Assembly: GCF_003347015.1 (NCBI RefSeq)
Contig: NZ_PNFB01000019.1
Coordinates: 17,729 to 81,728 of the forward strand
Direction of reading: 5' to 3'
Length of the DNA: 64,000 bases
Origin: Brachybacterium sp. YJGR34
Lineage (GTDB): Bacteria > Actinomycetota > Actinomycetes > Actinomycetales > Dermabacteraceae
The notes under the pieces were generated by a model. The model worked only from the letters and a program-made list of their open reading frames with translations, had not been told where the DNA came from and searched no databases. Every line of letters starts with the position of its first letter. The stretch's first letter is position 1. Both the position numbers and the translations under genes were made by a program. Below are positions 36,247 through 43,596 of this stretch, piece after piece.

Positions 36247-36843
36247 CTAGGCGGCACACTCCGCCGTGAGGCCCGAGACGCGGATGCCGTCGGAGGCCGT
36301 CTCCTCGGTGCCGGACTCGAAGGTGAACAGCAGCGACACGGTCTTCTCCCCGGTGCTCGTCGCCGTGTACAGAGCCTCCACGCTGCCGGTGCCCGGGGCA
36401 TCGGCGGTGTCGAGATGACTTCCCGGCACCACCTCGCCGTCGACCAGGAGGTCGAAGGTCATCGACCTCGGTCCCTCCTCGAACAGCTCGTAGTCGAAGG
36501 TGAAGAGGTACTCGAAGCCGGCCTGGAAGGAGATCGGAGGGCTCGTCACCTCGACCGTGATGGCGCCGTCGTACGCCTGGTTCGGATCCCGGGTGACGAT
36601 GTAGCCCCCGTTGGTGAACTGCCAACTGCCTGAGGTTCCCGAGAGGATGTTCCCTGGCGTGGTCTGCGGACTCCACCCGTTCCCGCTGCTGGGCGGGGGA
36701 AAGCTCATCTCGCAGGCGACCGAGGCGGCGAGGGCGGGAGCGGCGGTCGCCACGACAGCCATCGGTGCGGTCCAGGCGGCGGTCGTCAGCAGGGCGCGTC
36801 GCAACGTTGTCCCTGCCCGCGCGGACCGTGTGGGCTCGTCCAT
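36247..36843 (-). CDS. Secreted protein with Tat-like leader, unknown mature domain
   Basis: 198 residues. Leader: T-L-R-R-A-L-L-T-T-A-A-W-T-A-P, then A-T-A-A-P-A-L-A-A-S; cleavage expected near residue 40. The leader is nearly identical to that of the gene at 62735 although the mature parts differ. The mature domain is rich in Thr, Ser and beta-strand-like segments, with one Cys near each end that could pair; it resembles carbohydrate-binding or cell-surface beta-sandwich proteins only in composition. No anchor motif. GGGAGGG before the ATG. No function assigned. Confidence 0.7.
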   Translation of the reverse strand: MDEPTRSARAGTTLRRALLTTAAWTAPMAVVATAAPALAASVACEMSFPPPSSGNGWSPQTTPGNILSGTSGSWQFTNGGYIVTRDPNQAYDGAITVEVTSPPISFQAGFEYLFTFDYELFEEGPRSMTFDLLVDGEVVPGSHLDTADAPGTGSVEALYTATSTGEKTVSLLFTFESGTEETASDGIRVSGLTAECAA

Positions 36844-37010
36844 GGGAACCCTCCCTCATTGCCGTTCCTCACCCTCAGAATACCGCGGTGAACGCAATGT
36901 CTCGTGACACAAACCTAAAGCGGAGTCCGTCAGGGCTCCAGGGCATGCGTCGCGCTCCCGCCTCGTACCGGGTGGCCGCACCTCGCGTCGCAACCTGTCC
37001 GTCGATCTCG

Positions 37011-37113
37011 GGTCTGCGGGGGCGCGGGAGTGCGCCGAGCCCGACCTGCGGTGCCTCGTTCACGGTGCCACGTCCGGGGGAAGGCTTGATGGGAAGGCCT
37101 CGGGCCTTGATCT
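37011..37113. repeat. Copy A of a diverged ~100 bp direct repeat
   Basis: Matches 39026-39118 in the same orientation at roughly 70% by eye, including an exact 15-mer GGGAGTGCGCCGAGC (37026-37040 and 39037-39051). On the minus strand both copies can encode a similar peptide (L-G-A-L-P-R-P in A, L-G-A-L-P-P-P in B), so A may be a gene fragment. It lies in the 458-base gap 36844-37301, where I see no intact gene. Confidence 0.55.
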
Positions 37114-37301
37114 GATCGATCCATGCCCGCCGTGGCCCAGCGACCCGTCCCGATGCCGAGTACCTGCTGTTCAGAGAAGAAAGCCGTCGTGTGAGAGAGG
37201 GGCCTCGGAACCGGCCCTCGTACCGCGACGTCCGGTGGCGATGGCAGGGCATGCACCCCATGTACCATCATCGATTCGGACCGCACGGGCGAGGAGGGTG
37301 G

Positions 37302-37514
37302 ATGGATTGGAAGAAACTCTTTCTGGGAATAGTCGGGATCCTGGTGTCAGTGATTATCGTCTGGTTCGGGATCGCCTGGGCCACCTCCGGCGTCTCTCTG
37401 TCGCAGAGCGTCCTGCTCGGTGGAATTGTGGCGGTGCTGGGGATCATCCGGCTCGCGGATGCTGCACGGCAGTTCTTCGCCGCCACGGACACCCGAGAAG
37501 TCAGCAATCGTTGA
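37302..37514 (+). CDS. Small two-helix membrane protein
   Basis: 70 residues from the ATG at 37302: M-D-W-K-K-L-F-L-G then two hydrophobic segments (about 7-28 and 34-50) and a polar tail. GAGGAGG ends four bases before the ATG. An in-frame ATG at 37251 would add a His/Gly-rich stretch. Codon bias is weaker than in the core genes around. No family recognised. Confidence 0.5.
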   Translation: MDWKKLFLGIVGILVSVIIVWFGIAWATSGVSLSQSVLLGGIVAVLGIIRLADAARQFFAATDTREVSNR

Positions 37515-37685
37515 TCCGCCGGGCACGACATCAATCGACGATGACATGACGTCGCCCTCCTCCTGGCTTCACGATCGAGGCGAGGTCCATCGCTCGTCAC
37601 GGCGGGTTCAAGGCACTCCAGGCGATGCTTGCATTCCGTCAGGTAGTCGATGACCTGCAGGGCTCGCTCCAGAGCGCCCCACATG

Positions 37686-37691
37686 TAAGGT
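37686..37691 (+). promoter_or_regulatory. -10 box of leaderless promoter for the 37699 small gene
   Basis: TAAGGT, seven bases, GTG at 37699: the spacing used at other leaderless starts here. Confidence 0.45.
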
Positions 37692-37698
37692 GGCCAGG

Positions 37699-37869
37699 GT
37701 GACGCTGAGAAACGTGGTCTCTGTGCTCGTGATGACGGCTGTCATCGGAATGGTCATTCAGTACTCCGCGGACGGGCACCTCGTCGGATGGTGGAATCTC
37801 GCACCTTTGCCTTTCGCGGTAGTAGGCGAGTACGTGCGAACCGCACACCGGCCCCGAAAGGGTTGCTGA
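37699..37869 (+). CDS. 56-residue membrane protein
   Basis: Read directly from the sequence: V-T-L-R-N-V-V-S-V-L-V-M-T-A-V-I-G-M-V-I-Q-Y, then W-W-N-L-A-P-L-P-F-A-V-V-G-E-Y-V-R-T and a basic end R-P-R-K-G-C. One clear helix (about 5-22) and a second short hydrophobic stretch. GTG start with a leaderless -10 box. A basic end after a two-segment membrane part is typical of small bacterial membrane proteins. Unknown function. Confidence 0.45.
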   Translation: MTLRNVVSVLVMTAVIGMVIQYSADGHLVGWWNLAPLPFAVVGEYVRTAHRPRKGC

Positions 37870-38104
37870 GAGTACCTGGTGGATGACGAAGGAGTGCCCG
37901 CCCTCCCTGGTCTCCTGGCTGAGATGCGGGCGCTCAGTCATTGTTTCCACGGAGTCGCTCAGCACGGGCGCGCTCCGGCTCGGCCGTGCTGGGCGCGGAG
38001 CTCATCACGCTTCGTCACCGCGAACGGTGGTCATTCCTTCCGTCCCGAGCTCCGTCGTGGCCGGAGGAGCTGAATCCAGCTTTCCCCCACGCTGAGAACC
38101 TCGG

Positions 38105-38287
38105 TCAGGATCGTGAGCCCCCATGGAATGTCAGAGCGGCGCAGGCGATGAGTACAAGCACGAGGACGGCTGCAAGTGCTGTGGGGCCGCCCTCGAATCC
38201 GCCGCGGACCGCGTCCAGGAGCCAGCTGAATACGACGCCAGTGCTGGCGGAGATGAGCAGGAATCGCACAGTGTTCCGTGATCCCAT
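38105..38287 (-). CDS. 60-residue two-helix membrane protein
   Basis: M-G-S-R-N-T-V-R-F-L-L-I-S-A-S then two hydrophobic segments (about 9-26 and 36-54) with a short loop G-G-F-E-G-G. No strong ribosome site and no clear -10 box. It lies alone in a low-coding stretch, with 235 bases to the left and 295 to the right where no intact gene is seen. Function unknown. Confidence 0.4.
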   Translation of the reverse strand: MGSRNTVRFLLISASTGVVFSWLLDAVRGGFEGGPTALAAVLVLVLIACAALTFHGGSRS

Positions 38288-38582
38288 GTCAGAGAACGTT
38301 GCTCGTGAGTTCGTCGTGTCTTGCCGGTCCGGCGAGTCTACGGAATAGGGTTCGACGCTCCAAGGCGGTCTCCTGCGAGGGGGTTTCAGATGGGATCCAC
38401 GCTGTCATTGTCGCAGTTTCTTGTCGGGTGTCAAAAATCGCGAGCTATCGAGAGACACGTCCAGCTCTGTCGAGGTGAAGGCGCCCGCAGGAGGTCCACC
38501 CACTCACCGTGGGGAGCACGGGCGCGTGGTCACTCCCGGCCGTCGTAGCCGCTCGTCTACCAGGGCGCTGCCGGCACACCTC

Positions 38583-39147
38583 TTAGCTCACCACCGGGTT
38601 CGCCTCGCGCCACGCCCGCATCCACACCTCGTCGTACCGACGTGACCCGGGTCGTGATCGTGCAGCGTGGAGGTCGATGTGCTCCAGCAGCCACGCGAGC
38701 ACGTACTCGTCGAGCTCGCCCCAGCGGTCGATCCACTCCGTCGAGACGACGACGAGCTCGCTCTCGCCGGCCGTGAGCCGCACCGAATGCAAAGGCAGAG
38801 TCTCGTCGATGTCCGAGTGCGTCACCGTCACTGTCGGGCCGATGAGTGTGAGCTGGTAGTGGATCGTCACGTCCTGGATCGTCTGCACCGCCTTCTGGTG
38901 GGCGAAATGCTGCTCGACGTCGCTCCCGCCCGCTCCGTCCGTGCCGGGTCCTGGGAGGTCTGACCGAGCAGGTCCCACGACACGGGGTTGAACCGGTGTC
39001 GGTCGAGCACCACGTGCCGGCCTGTGGTCTGGGGGCGGGAGTGCGCCGAGCTCGAGCTGTCGTGCGTCGTACATGGCGCCCAGCCTGGGGGAGGGGTCTG
39101 ACGAACGGACCCTTGGGGTCGATGTCTTCATTTCGTGTTCGGATCAA
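38583..39147 (-). pseudogene. Probable frameshifted gene of unknown function
   Basis: The C-terminal half (38583 to about 38930) has strong coding bias and a plausible protein: A-H-Q-K-A-V-Q-T-I-Q-D-V, S-E-L-V-V-V-S-T-E-W-I-D-R-W-G-E-L-D, W-L-L-E-H-I-D-L. Upstream, about 38930-39060, the bias moves to another frame, giving G-R-H-V-V-L-D-R-H-R-F-N-P-V-S-W-D-L-L. Further upstream a third frame is best. So the gene appears broken by at least one and probably two frameshifts; the downstream one lies at the G-rich run near 38918-38936. Sequencing error is possible. Confidence 0.55.
39026..39118. repeat. Copy B of a diverged ~100 bp direct repeat
   Basis: Partner of 37011-37113, same orientation, about 2 kb apart, sharing GGGAGTGCGCCGAGC exactly. 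It overlaps the N-terminal part of the frameshifted gene, about 85 bases from the 3' end of tRNA-Leu. Confidence 0.55.
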
Positions 39148-39201
39148 CTCCGACGCCCGCTCCGTCGCTTCGTCATTGCAGGTCAGGAGCTAAAGCCTGC
39201 G

Positions 39202-39283
39202 TGCGCGAGAAGGGACTCGAACCCTCACGCCCTCGGGCACTGGAACCTAAATCCAGCGCGTCTGCCAGTTCCGCCACTCGCGC
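39202..39283 (-). tRNA. trnL: tRNA-Leu (UAG)
   Basis: 82 nt on the minus strand. Acceptor stem GCGCGAG with CTCGCGC; D arm GTGGCGGAACTGGCAGAC; anticodon stem-loop CTGGA-TTTAGGT-TCCAG, anticodon TAG; a long class II variable arm TGCCCGAGGGCGT; T arm GGGTTCGAGTCCC. CCA is not encoded. Its 3' end faces the gene-poor islet at lower coordinates. Confidence 0.96.
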
Positions 39284-39427
39284 GCCCGCCCAGCCTAACG
39301 GCCCGCGGGTCGTGCTCCGGTAGGCTCGTGTCCCTGGTGGCGCGCCGCTCCGGCCCGGATCCCGACCCGTGCGGCTGCGACGCCCCTCGACCACGTCACG
39401 AGACCCCCGAGTTCACAGGAGTTCCCC

Positions 39428-40183
39428 ATGAGCGCCCTCGCAGGCAAGACCGCCGTCGTCACCGGATCCTCGCGTGGAGTCGGTGCCGCCACCGCGACGC
39501 TGCTCGCCGAGCAGGGCGCGAACGTCGTCATCAACTACCGCCAGAAGGCGCCGCGCGCGAACAAGGTCGTCGCGGAGATCGAGGCGGCCGGTGGTCAGGC
39601 GATCGCCGTCGGCGCGGACATCACCGAGGCCGAGGGCATCGCCTCCCTGCTCCAGGCCGCAGTGGACACCTACGGCGGTCTGGACCTGCTGGTCCTCAAC
39701 GCCTCCGGGGGCATGGAGACGAACCTCGGCGAGGACTACGCGATGCGGCTGAACCGTGACGCGCAGGTCGCCGCGCTCGAGGCCGGCCTGGAGCGCCTCG
39801 CGCCCGGCGGCCGCGTGGTCTTCGTGACCAGCCACCAGGCGCACTTCATCGACGAGGTCGAGACCATGCCCGAGTACGAGCAGGTCGCTCGCTCCAAGCG
39901 CGCCGGCGAGACCGCGCTGACCGCCCGGATCGACGAGATGAGCGCCAAGGGCGTCTCCTTCGTGGTGGTCTCCGGCGACATGATCGAGGGCACGGTCACC
40001 GCCACCCTCCTGAACCGTGCACGTCCCGGTGCGCTCGAGGAGCGGCGCGAGGCCGCCGGCAAGCTCTACTCGGTCGAGGAGTTCGCCGCCGAGGTCGCCG
40101 CGATGGCGACGGCCGACGTCGAGACCGGACACATCGAGCTCGTCGGCGGGGCCGAGGACTTCCTCGCCCGCACCCGCGGCTGA
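39428..40183 (+). CDS. Divergent short-chain dehydrogenase/reductase family protein
   Basis: 251 residues, Rossmann fold. V-T-G-S-S-R-G-V-G-A-A-T (about 11-22) binds the nucleotide; V-L-N-A-S-G-G replaces the usual N-N-A-G; the active-site region is Y-E-Q-V-A-R-S-K, so a plain Y-x3-K is missing. The family oxidises or reduces carbonyls with NAD(P); catalysis may be altered here. AGGAG at 39417-39421 sets the start; TAGGCT at 39321-39326 is a candidate -10 box. Monocistronic. Confidence 0.8.
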   Translation: MSALAGKTAVVTGSSRGVGAATATLLAEQGANVVINYRQKAPRANKVVAEIEAAGGQAIAVGADITEAEGIASLLQAAVDTYGGLDLLVLNASGGMETNLGEDYAMRLNRDAQVAALEAGLERLAPGGRVVFVTSHQAHFIDEVETMPEYEQVARSKRAGETALTARIDEMSAKGVSFVVVSGDMIEGTVTATLLNRARPGALEERREAAGKLYSVEEFAAEVAAMATADVETGHIELVGGAEDFLARTRG

Positions 40184-40323
40184 GTCCCGCGCCGGCGGGG
40201 CCGCCTGCCGACAGGCCGGGCACGGATCCGGCGTCGGGGCGCCCCGTGTTCGACGGGGATTCCGTCACAGCGACCCGACCGCGATAGCATCGGATCGATC
40301 GAGACCAGAGAACACCGGAGGCA

Positions 40324-40674
40324 GTGGTGGCCACGAAGAAGAGCCTGGATGACATGCGCGATGAGGCCTATCGCCGGCAGGACAACCTCGCGTCCGACAT
40401 CGACGAGCTGGTCGATCGCGTGAACCCGAAGAACGCCGCGCGGCGGTGGAAGAACGAGGTGCTCGGCTCGGTGAAGGGTTTTTCCGACGCCGGTGACGGG
40501 AAGACCTCTGCGACGCTCCCGGCGATCGCAGGCGGCGTCATCGGCGTGGTCCTCCTCGGAGCGGGGGTCGCCGCGGCGATCGTCCTGTCCGGCGGGGACG
40601 AGGACTCCGAGAAGAAGACCGAGGCCCGGAAGGCCCGCGCGGCGAAGGAACGAGCCCGGGCCGCGAAGTCCTGA
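40324..40674 (+). CDS. Small membrane protein, DUF3618-like
   Basis: 116 residues (115 if the GTG three bases on is used). The N-terminal half is amphipathic: R-D-E-A-Y-R-R-Q-D-N-L-A-S-D-I-D-E-L-V-D, reminiscent of DUF3618 'R-x-E-I-x-x-T-R-x-x-L-x-x-T-V-D-x-L'. One membrane helix (about 64-87) follows, then a highly charged Lys/Glu/Ala tail. TAGCAT at 40285-40290 may be the -10 box. Role unknown. Confidence 0.6.
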   Translation: MVATKKSLDDMRDEAYRRQDNLASDIDELVDRVNPKNAARRWKNEVLGSVKGFSDAGDGKTSATLPAIAGGVIGVVLLGAGVAAAIVLSGGDEDSEKKTEARKARAAKERARAAKS

Positions 40675-40712
40675 GCCTCCCCGGGGCACATCGCTCCCCG
40701 GACCGCGACCTG

Positions 40713-40819
40713 GAAAGGTGCGGGCCCGCACCACATCCGCCCCGATCAAGGGTAGGGACCGGCCCGGGTGGGCGCCCTCCCCCTCCCCGCCCGGATCATG
40801 GTTCGGGACCGCACCTTTC
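40713..40819. repeat. 107 bp element with 28 bp imperfect terminal inverted repeats
   Basis: Left arm 40713-40739 and right arm 40792-40819 match as inverted repeats at about 24 of 28 positions; the outer 11 bases, GAAAGGTGCGG and CCGCACCTTTC, are perfect. The left arm also contains the palindrome GGTGCGGGCCCGCACC. It fills most of the gap between convergent genes at 40674 and 40882. It may be a compound terminator or a miniature mobile element. Confidence 0.5.
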
Positions 40820-40881
40820 TGCGTGCTCGCTGCGGATGTGCGCTGGGCCGCGGCGAGTGATCGCGAGTGTCCGCGGATCGC

Positions 40882-41298
40882 TCAGAGGTCCCCGTCGACG
40901 TAGAGCCAGTGCCCGTCCTCGCGGACGAAGCGCGAGATCTCGTGCTGCTCCTGCCGGCCCCGCGGGCCCTTGGAGATCGCCCGGAACTCGACGGTGCCGT
41001 CGGCGTCGAACGGGCCGCCCGCCCTCGTCCCCAGGATGTCCAGACGCAGCCAGCGCACCTCGTCGGCCAGCGACGCGGCCAGCTCCCCGCGCTCCGGCCG
41101 GGTGTCCGGGTGCCAGCTGCGCAGCAGATGCTCGAGGTCGCCGAGGGCGAAGGCCGTGTAGCGCGAGCGCATCAGCGCCTGCGCGGTGGCGGCCCGGCGG
41201 TCGCCGCGCAGCACCGGCCCGCAGCAGGCGCCGAGGGTGTCGCCGCTGCCGCAGGGGCAGCGGCCATGATCAGAGGGGAACGGCGATTCCGGGTCCAT
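40882..41298 (-). CDS. YchJ-family SEC-C zinc protein (UPF0225)
   Basis: 138 residues. The N-terminal C-P-C-G-S-G-D ... A-C-C-G-P is a SEC-C-type metal motif; the rest follows YchJ: L-M-R-S-R-Y-T-A-F-A-L-G-D, L-L-R-S-W-H-P-D-T-R-P, and the NTF2-like V-E-F-R-A-I-S. Function unknown. The start at 41298 gives M-D-P-E-S-P-F-P; upstream extension lacks homology. Confidence 0.85.
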   Translation of the reverse strand: MDPESPFPSDHGRCPCGSGDTLGACCGPVLRGDRRAATAQALMRSRYTAFALGDLEHLLRSWHPDTRPERGELAASLADEVRWLRLDILGTRAGGPFDADGTVEFRAISKGPRGRQEQHEISRFVREDGHWLYVDGDL

Positions 41299-41472
41299 GC
41301 ATCGAGTATGACGACTGTGCAGAGGGCAGCATCGCGGCATGCAGGAGACCGGCGACCTGTCCGGTCCCACGGCATCGACGCCCGGGCCCGCGGACTGCAC
41401 GCTGCGGCGCTGGGCCCCGCAGCACGGGCCCGTTCCGCCGGCACCGACCGATGCCGGCGGCGAGGCTCGAGG

Positions 41473-42369
41473 TCAGCGGCGGGACCAGCCGGGGGTGGAC
41501 GGGCCCACCGTGGGCCGCCAGCCGGTCTCGTTCATGAACCGCACCGAGGAGACGCGCAGCGAGCGGCGCTGGACCTCGAGGCGGGTGCCGACGATCGCCT
41601 GCGTGATCTCGGGGTAGAACTTCGCGCTGTGGCGCGCACCGGCCTCGGTGGCGAGGTCCTTCGCCCAGCGGCTGCGGGTGATCGGCTCGCCGCCGACGTT
41701 GTAGAAGCCGCTGCCCGCCCGCAGCGCCGCCACGAAGGCGCGCCCGGCATCCGAGTGGTGCAGCAGGGTCACGTAGCTCTCCGGCTTGCCCAGCAGGATC
41801 GGGTCGCCCTCGCGGACCGCCTTGAGGGCATGGGTGGTCTGCGGGTCGCGGCCGAACAGCTGGCCCAGACGCAGGATCACCGCGCTGCGGCCCGCGGTCG
41901 CGAAGTCCACCGCGGCGCGCATCTCCTTGACGCGGGGGCGGAAGGCCTGATTGCGCACGCTCAGCGGCTGGTCCTCGGTGATCCAGTCCGCGCCGTTGTC
42001 CGGGTACAGGTACACCGACGACTCCTGGATCAGGCGGTGAACACCCGCCTCGGCAGCGGCCTTCGCGATGGCCACGGAGGCCTCCGCATGGAGCCGATCG
42101 TCCTCGCGCCACGCCAGGGGGCGCATCCCGGCGCCGCCCACCGGCACGTGGGCGAGCGTGTTCAGGACGACCTCGTGCCCGCGGAAAGCGCGGGTCAGAT
42201 CGTCAGTGGAGAAGACGTCGGCCACGATCGCGGAGGCGCCGCGCCCCTCGACGATCGGGATGCCGGAGTCGCGGCGCGTGATGCCGGTGACCTCGTGCCC
42301 GGCAGAGACCAGCGCCTGGACGGCTTCCTGGCCGAGCACACCTGTGGCACCGGTGACCGCGATCCTCAC
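41473..42369 (-). CDS. NAD(P)-dependent epimerase/dehydratase-like oxidoreductase
   Basis: 298 residues, extended SDR/NmrA-type Rossmann fold. M-R-I-A-V-T-G-A-T-G-V-L-G-Q-E carries the T-G-x-x-G-x-x-G motif; Q-E-S-S-V-Y-L-Y-P-D replaces the canonical Tyr-Lys region, so it may be non-catalytic or an NADPH sensor. G-Q-L-F-G and the C-terminal 'S-R-W-A-K-D-L-A' fit sugar-nucleotide epimerase relatives. Function uncertain; the gene stands alone upstream of tRNA-Lys on the opposite strand. Confidence 0.8.
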   Translation of the reverse strand: MRIAVTGATGVLGQEAVQALVSAGHEVTGITRRDSGIPIVEGRGASAIVADVFSTDDLTRAFRGHEVVLNTLAHVPVGGAGMRPLAWREDDRLHAEASVAIAKAAAEAGVHRLIQESSVYLYPDNGADWITEDQPLSVRNQAFRPRVKEMRAAVDFATAGRSAVILRLGQLFGRDPQTTHALKAVREGDPILLGKPESYVTLLHHSDAGRAFVAALRAGSGFYNVGGEPITRSRWAKDLATEAGARHSAKFYPEITQAIVGTRLEVQRRSLRVSSVRFMNETGWRPTVGPSTPGWSRR

Positions 42370-42605
42370 CCTGACCTCCTCTGCCGAGCAGCCTGGGGAG
42401 ACTCTCGTGCGCCGACGTTCCTGGGAGATCCGAGTCTAGAGGATCGCCGGTGCCCGCCGCGGCGGCTTCCGTCCCGGCCGACGGGCGGAAACGCCTCGGG
42501 GGAAGGGTGCGGGACTCGCGGGGACGCCGCCGCTGTTCGCTCGCTCACAGAGAGCCCTCTCGGCTTGGACGCGCGGCCGGATGGGGGTAAAGTTCTTTCC
42601 TGTTC

Positions 42606-42679
42606 GCGCCATTAGCTCAGTTGGTTAGAGCAGCTGACTCTTAATCAGCGGGTCCGGGGTTCGAGTCCCTGATGGCGCA
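42606..42679 (+). tRNA. trnK: tRNA-Lys (CUU)
   Basis: 74 nt. Acceptor GCGCCAT with ATGGCGC; D arm TAGCTCAGTTGGTTAGAGC; anticodon stem-loop GCTGA-CTCTTAA-TCAGC, anticodon CTT; T arm GGGGTTCGAGTCCC. CCA is not encoded. A terminator hairpin follows after 10 bases. Confidence 0.97.
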
Positions 42680-42689
42680 CCGGTGAGAT

Positions 42690-42722
42690 AAGCCCCCGTC
42701 GCAGTCGCGGCGGGGGCTTTCT
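42690..42722 (+). terminator. Terminator after tRNA-Lys
   Basis: AAGCCCCCG (42690-42698) pairs with CGGGGGCTT (42711-42719), followed by TTCT. A G/C-rich stem with a short T-rich tail, directly after the tRNA. Confidence 0.75.
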
Positions 42723-42763
42723 CGTGCCCGCCGATGATCTGGCCGGCCCGCACCGCGGGCCGC

Positions 42764-42769
42764 TACGGT
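42764..42769 (+). promoter_or_regulatory. -10 box of leaderless promoter for the 42776 small gene
   Basis: TACGGT, six bases, ATG at 42776. Confidence 0.5.
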
Positions 42770-42775
42770 GGATCG

Positions 42776-42898
42776 ATGACTGCGCTGGAGGAGTACATGC
42801 GGGCCCGGGCGGCCGGCTCTGCCGATGCCATGATGACCGAGCTGCGCGAGTGTGCGACGAGCGTCCCGTGCGGGGAGGGGGAGTGGCCATGGCGCTGA
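42776..42898 (+). CDS. 40-residue ORF overlapping the next gene
   Basis: Read directly: M-T-A-L-E-E-Y-M-R-A-R-A-A-G-S-A-D-A-M-M-T-E-L-R-E-C and ending P-W-R. Leaderless start behind TACGGT. The N-terminal ~25 residues would form an amphipathic helix; Cys at 26 and 32. Its last ten bases overlap the next gene in another frame, and the G-rich ribosome site of that gene lies inside it, so ribosomes finishing this ORF could re-initiate. It could be a real small protein or a coupling leader. Confidence 0.45.
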   Translation: MTALEEYMRARAAGSADAMMTELRECATSVPCGEGEWPWR

Positions 42899-43500
42899 GC
42901 GCGGCCTCGCCCCGCCCCGGCGAGCAGGAGCCGGCGGACCATCGCCGCTGCGTCTTCCACCTCCGCTCCGCCGCGCACGCCGGCCTCGAGGAGCTGCACC
43001 CTCTCAGCGCGCTGCAGCACGCGGATCCCGAGGCCTATGCCACTGCGATCGCGAAGTACGACGACACTCCGCAGCGGCGCCGGCTCCCGGAGACGTGGAT
43101 CCCCGTGATCGACGCGCGGTGGACGGAGGTCATCTTCCTGACCCCGATCCACCCGCACGCCATCTGGAGCGCCTGGCGCGACATCGCGGCGGTGGAGCTG
43201 CCTGCGCAGGAGTTCTGGGCCATCGGTGTCGAGGAGATCGGGCCGGCCGTGGTGCTGGATCGCCGGCTCACCCGCAGCGGCGAGCCGATCGACCCGCGGG
43301 AGGTCAGCACGCTGCGGACCGACGAGTACTGCGCGGAGAAGGAGACCACCGCGCGCAACGCCGAGTGGATCGCGCAGCTCGCCCGGGAGCACCGTCGCGG
43401 TGCCTGGTTCCACGGCACCCCGCACGTCCTCACCCGGGGACCCGTGGCACTGGGCTCGGCCGAGGTCGTCGACTGGCGGGATCCGTGGCCCGGGCAGTGA
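42889..43500 (+). CDS. Conserved-looking protein of unknown function
   Basis: 203 residues, soluble, no signal peptide or membrane helix. Clear codon bias. Notable stretches: R-C-V-F-H-L-R-S-A, L-H-P-L-S-A-L-Q-H-A-D-P-E-A-Y, W-I-P-V-I-D-A-R-W-T-E-V-I-F-L-T-P and H-G-T-P-H-V-L-T-R-G-P-V. Several His/Trp/Asp positions could be functional but match no family I recognise. GGGGAGGGGGAG precedes the ATG at 42889, inside the upstream 40-residue ORF. A perfect palindrome terminator follows. Confidence 0.7.
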   Translation: MALSAASPRPGEQEPADHRRCVFHLRSAAHAGLEELHPLSALQHADPEAYATAIAKYDDTPQRRRLPETWIPVIDARWTEVIFLTPIHPHAIWSAWRDIAAVELPAQEFWAIGVEEIGPAVVLDRRLTRSGEPIDPREVSTLRTDEYCAEKETTARNAEWIAQLAREHRRGAWFHGTPHVLTRGPVALGSAEVVDWRDPWPGQ

Positions 43501-43521
43501 CCTGTCCGGACGCAGATGACA

Positions 43522-43549
43522 GGGGCACCCACCAGCTGGTGGGTGCCCC
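43522..43549. terminator. Perfect palindromic terminator between convergent genes
   Basis: GGGGCACCCACCAG (43522-43535) is directly followed by its exact reverse complement (43536-43549), 28 bp in all. As RNA it forms a long stem with a tight loop. No U tract. It can act on both strands. Confidence 0.7.
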
Positions 43550-43596
43550 CGTCATGCAGCTCCCGGAGGTCGGCGCCGGCGCCGCCGGGTCGTGGA

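Noticed and set aside
38278..38478. Fragment resembling an IS3-type OrfB (C-R-V-S-K-I-A-S-Y-R-E-T-R-P)
   Set aside because: The similarity is about 20 residues by eye and includes mismatches at key positions; too weak to call.
39202..39224. Duplicated att copy of the tRNA-Leu 3' end
   Set aside because: I looked for the T-arm/acceptor sequence in 36.8-39.2 kb and found no second copy.
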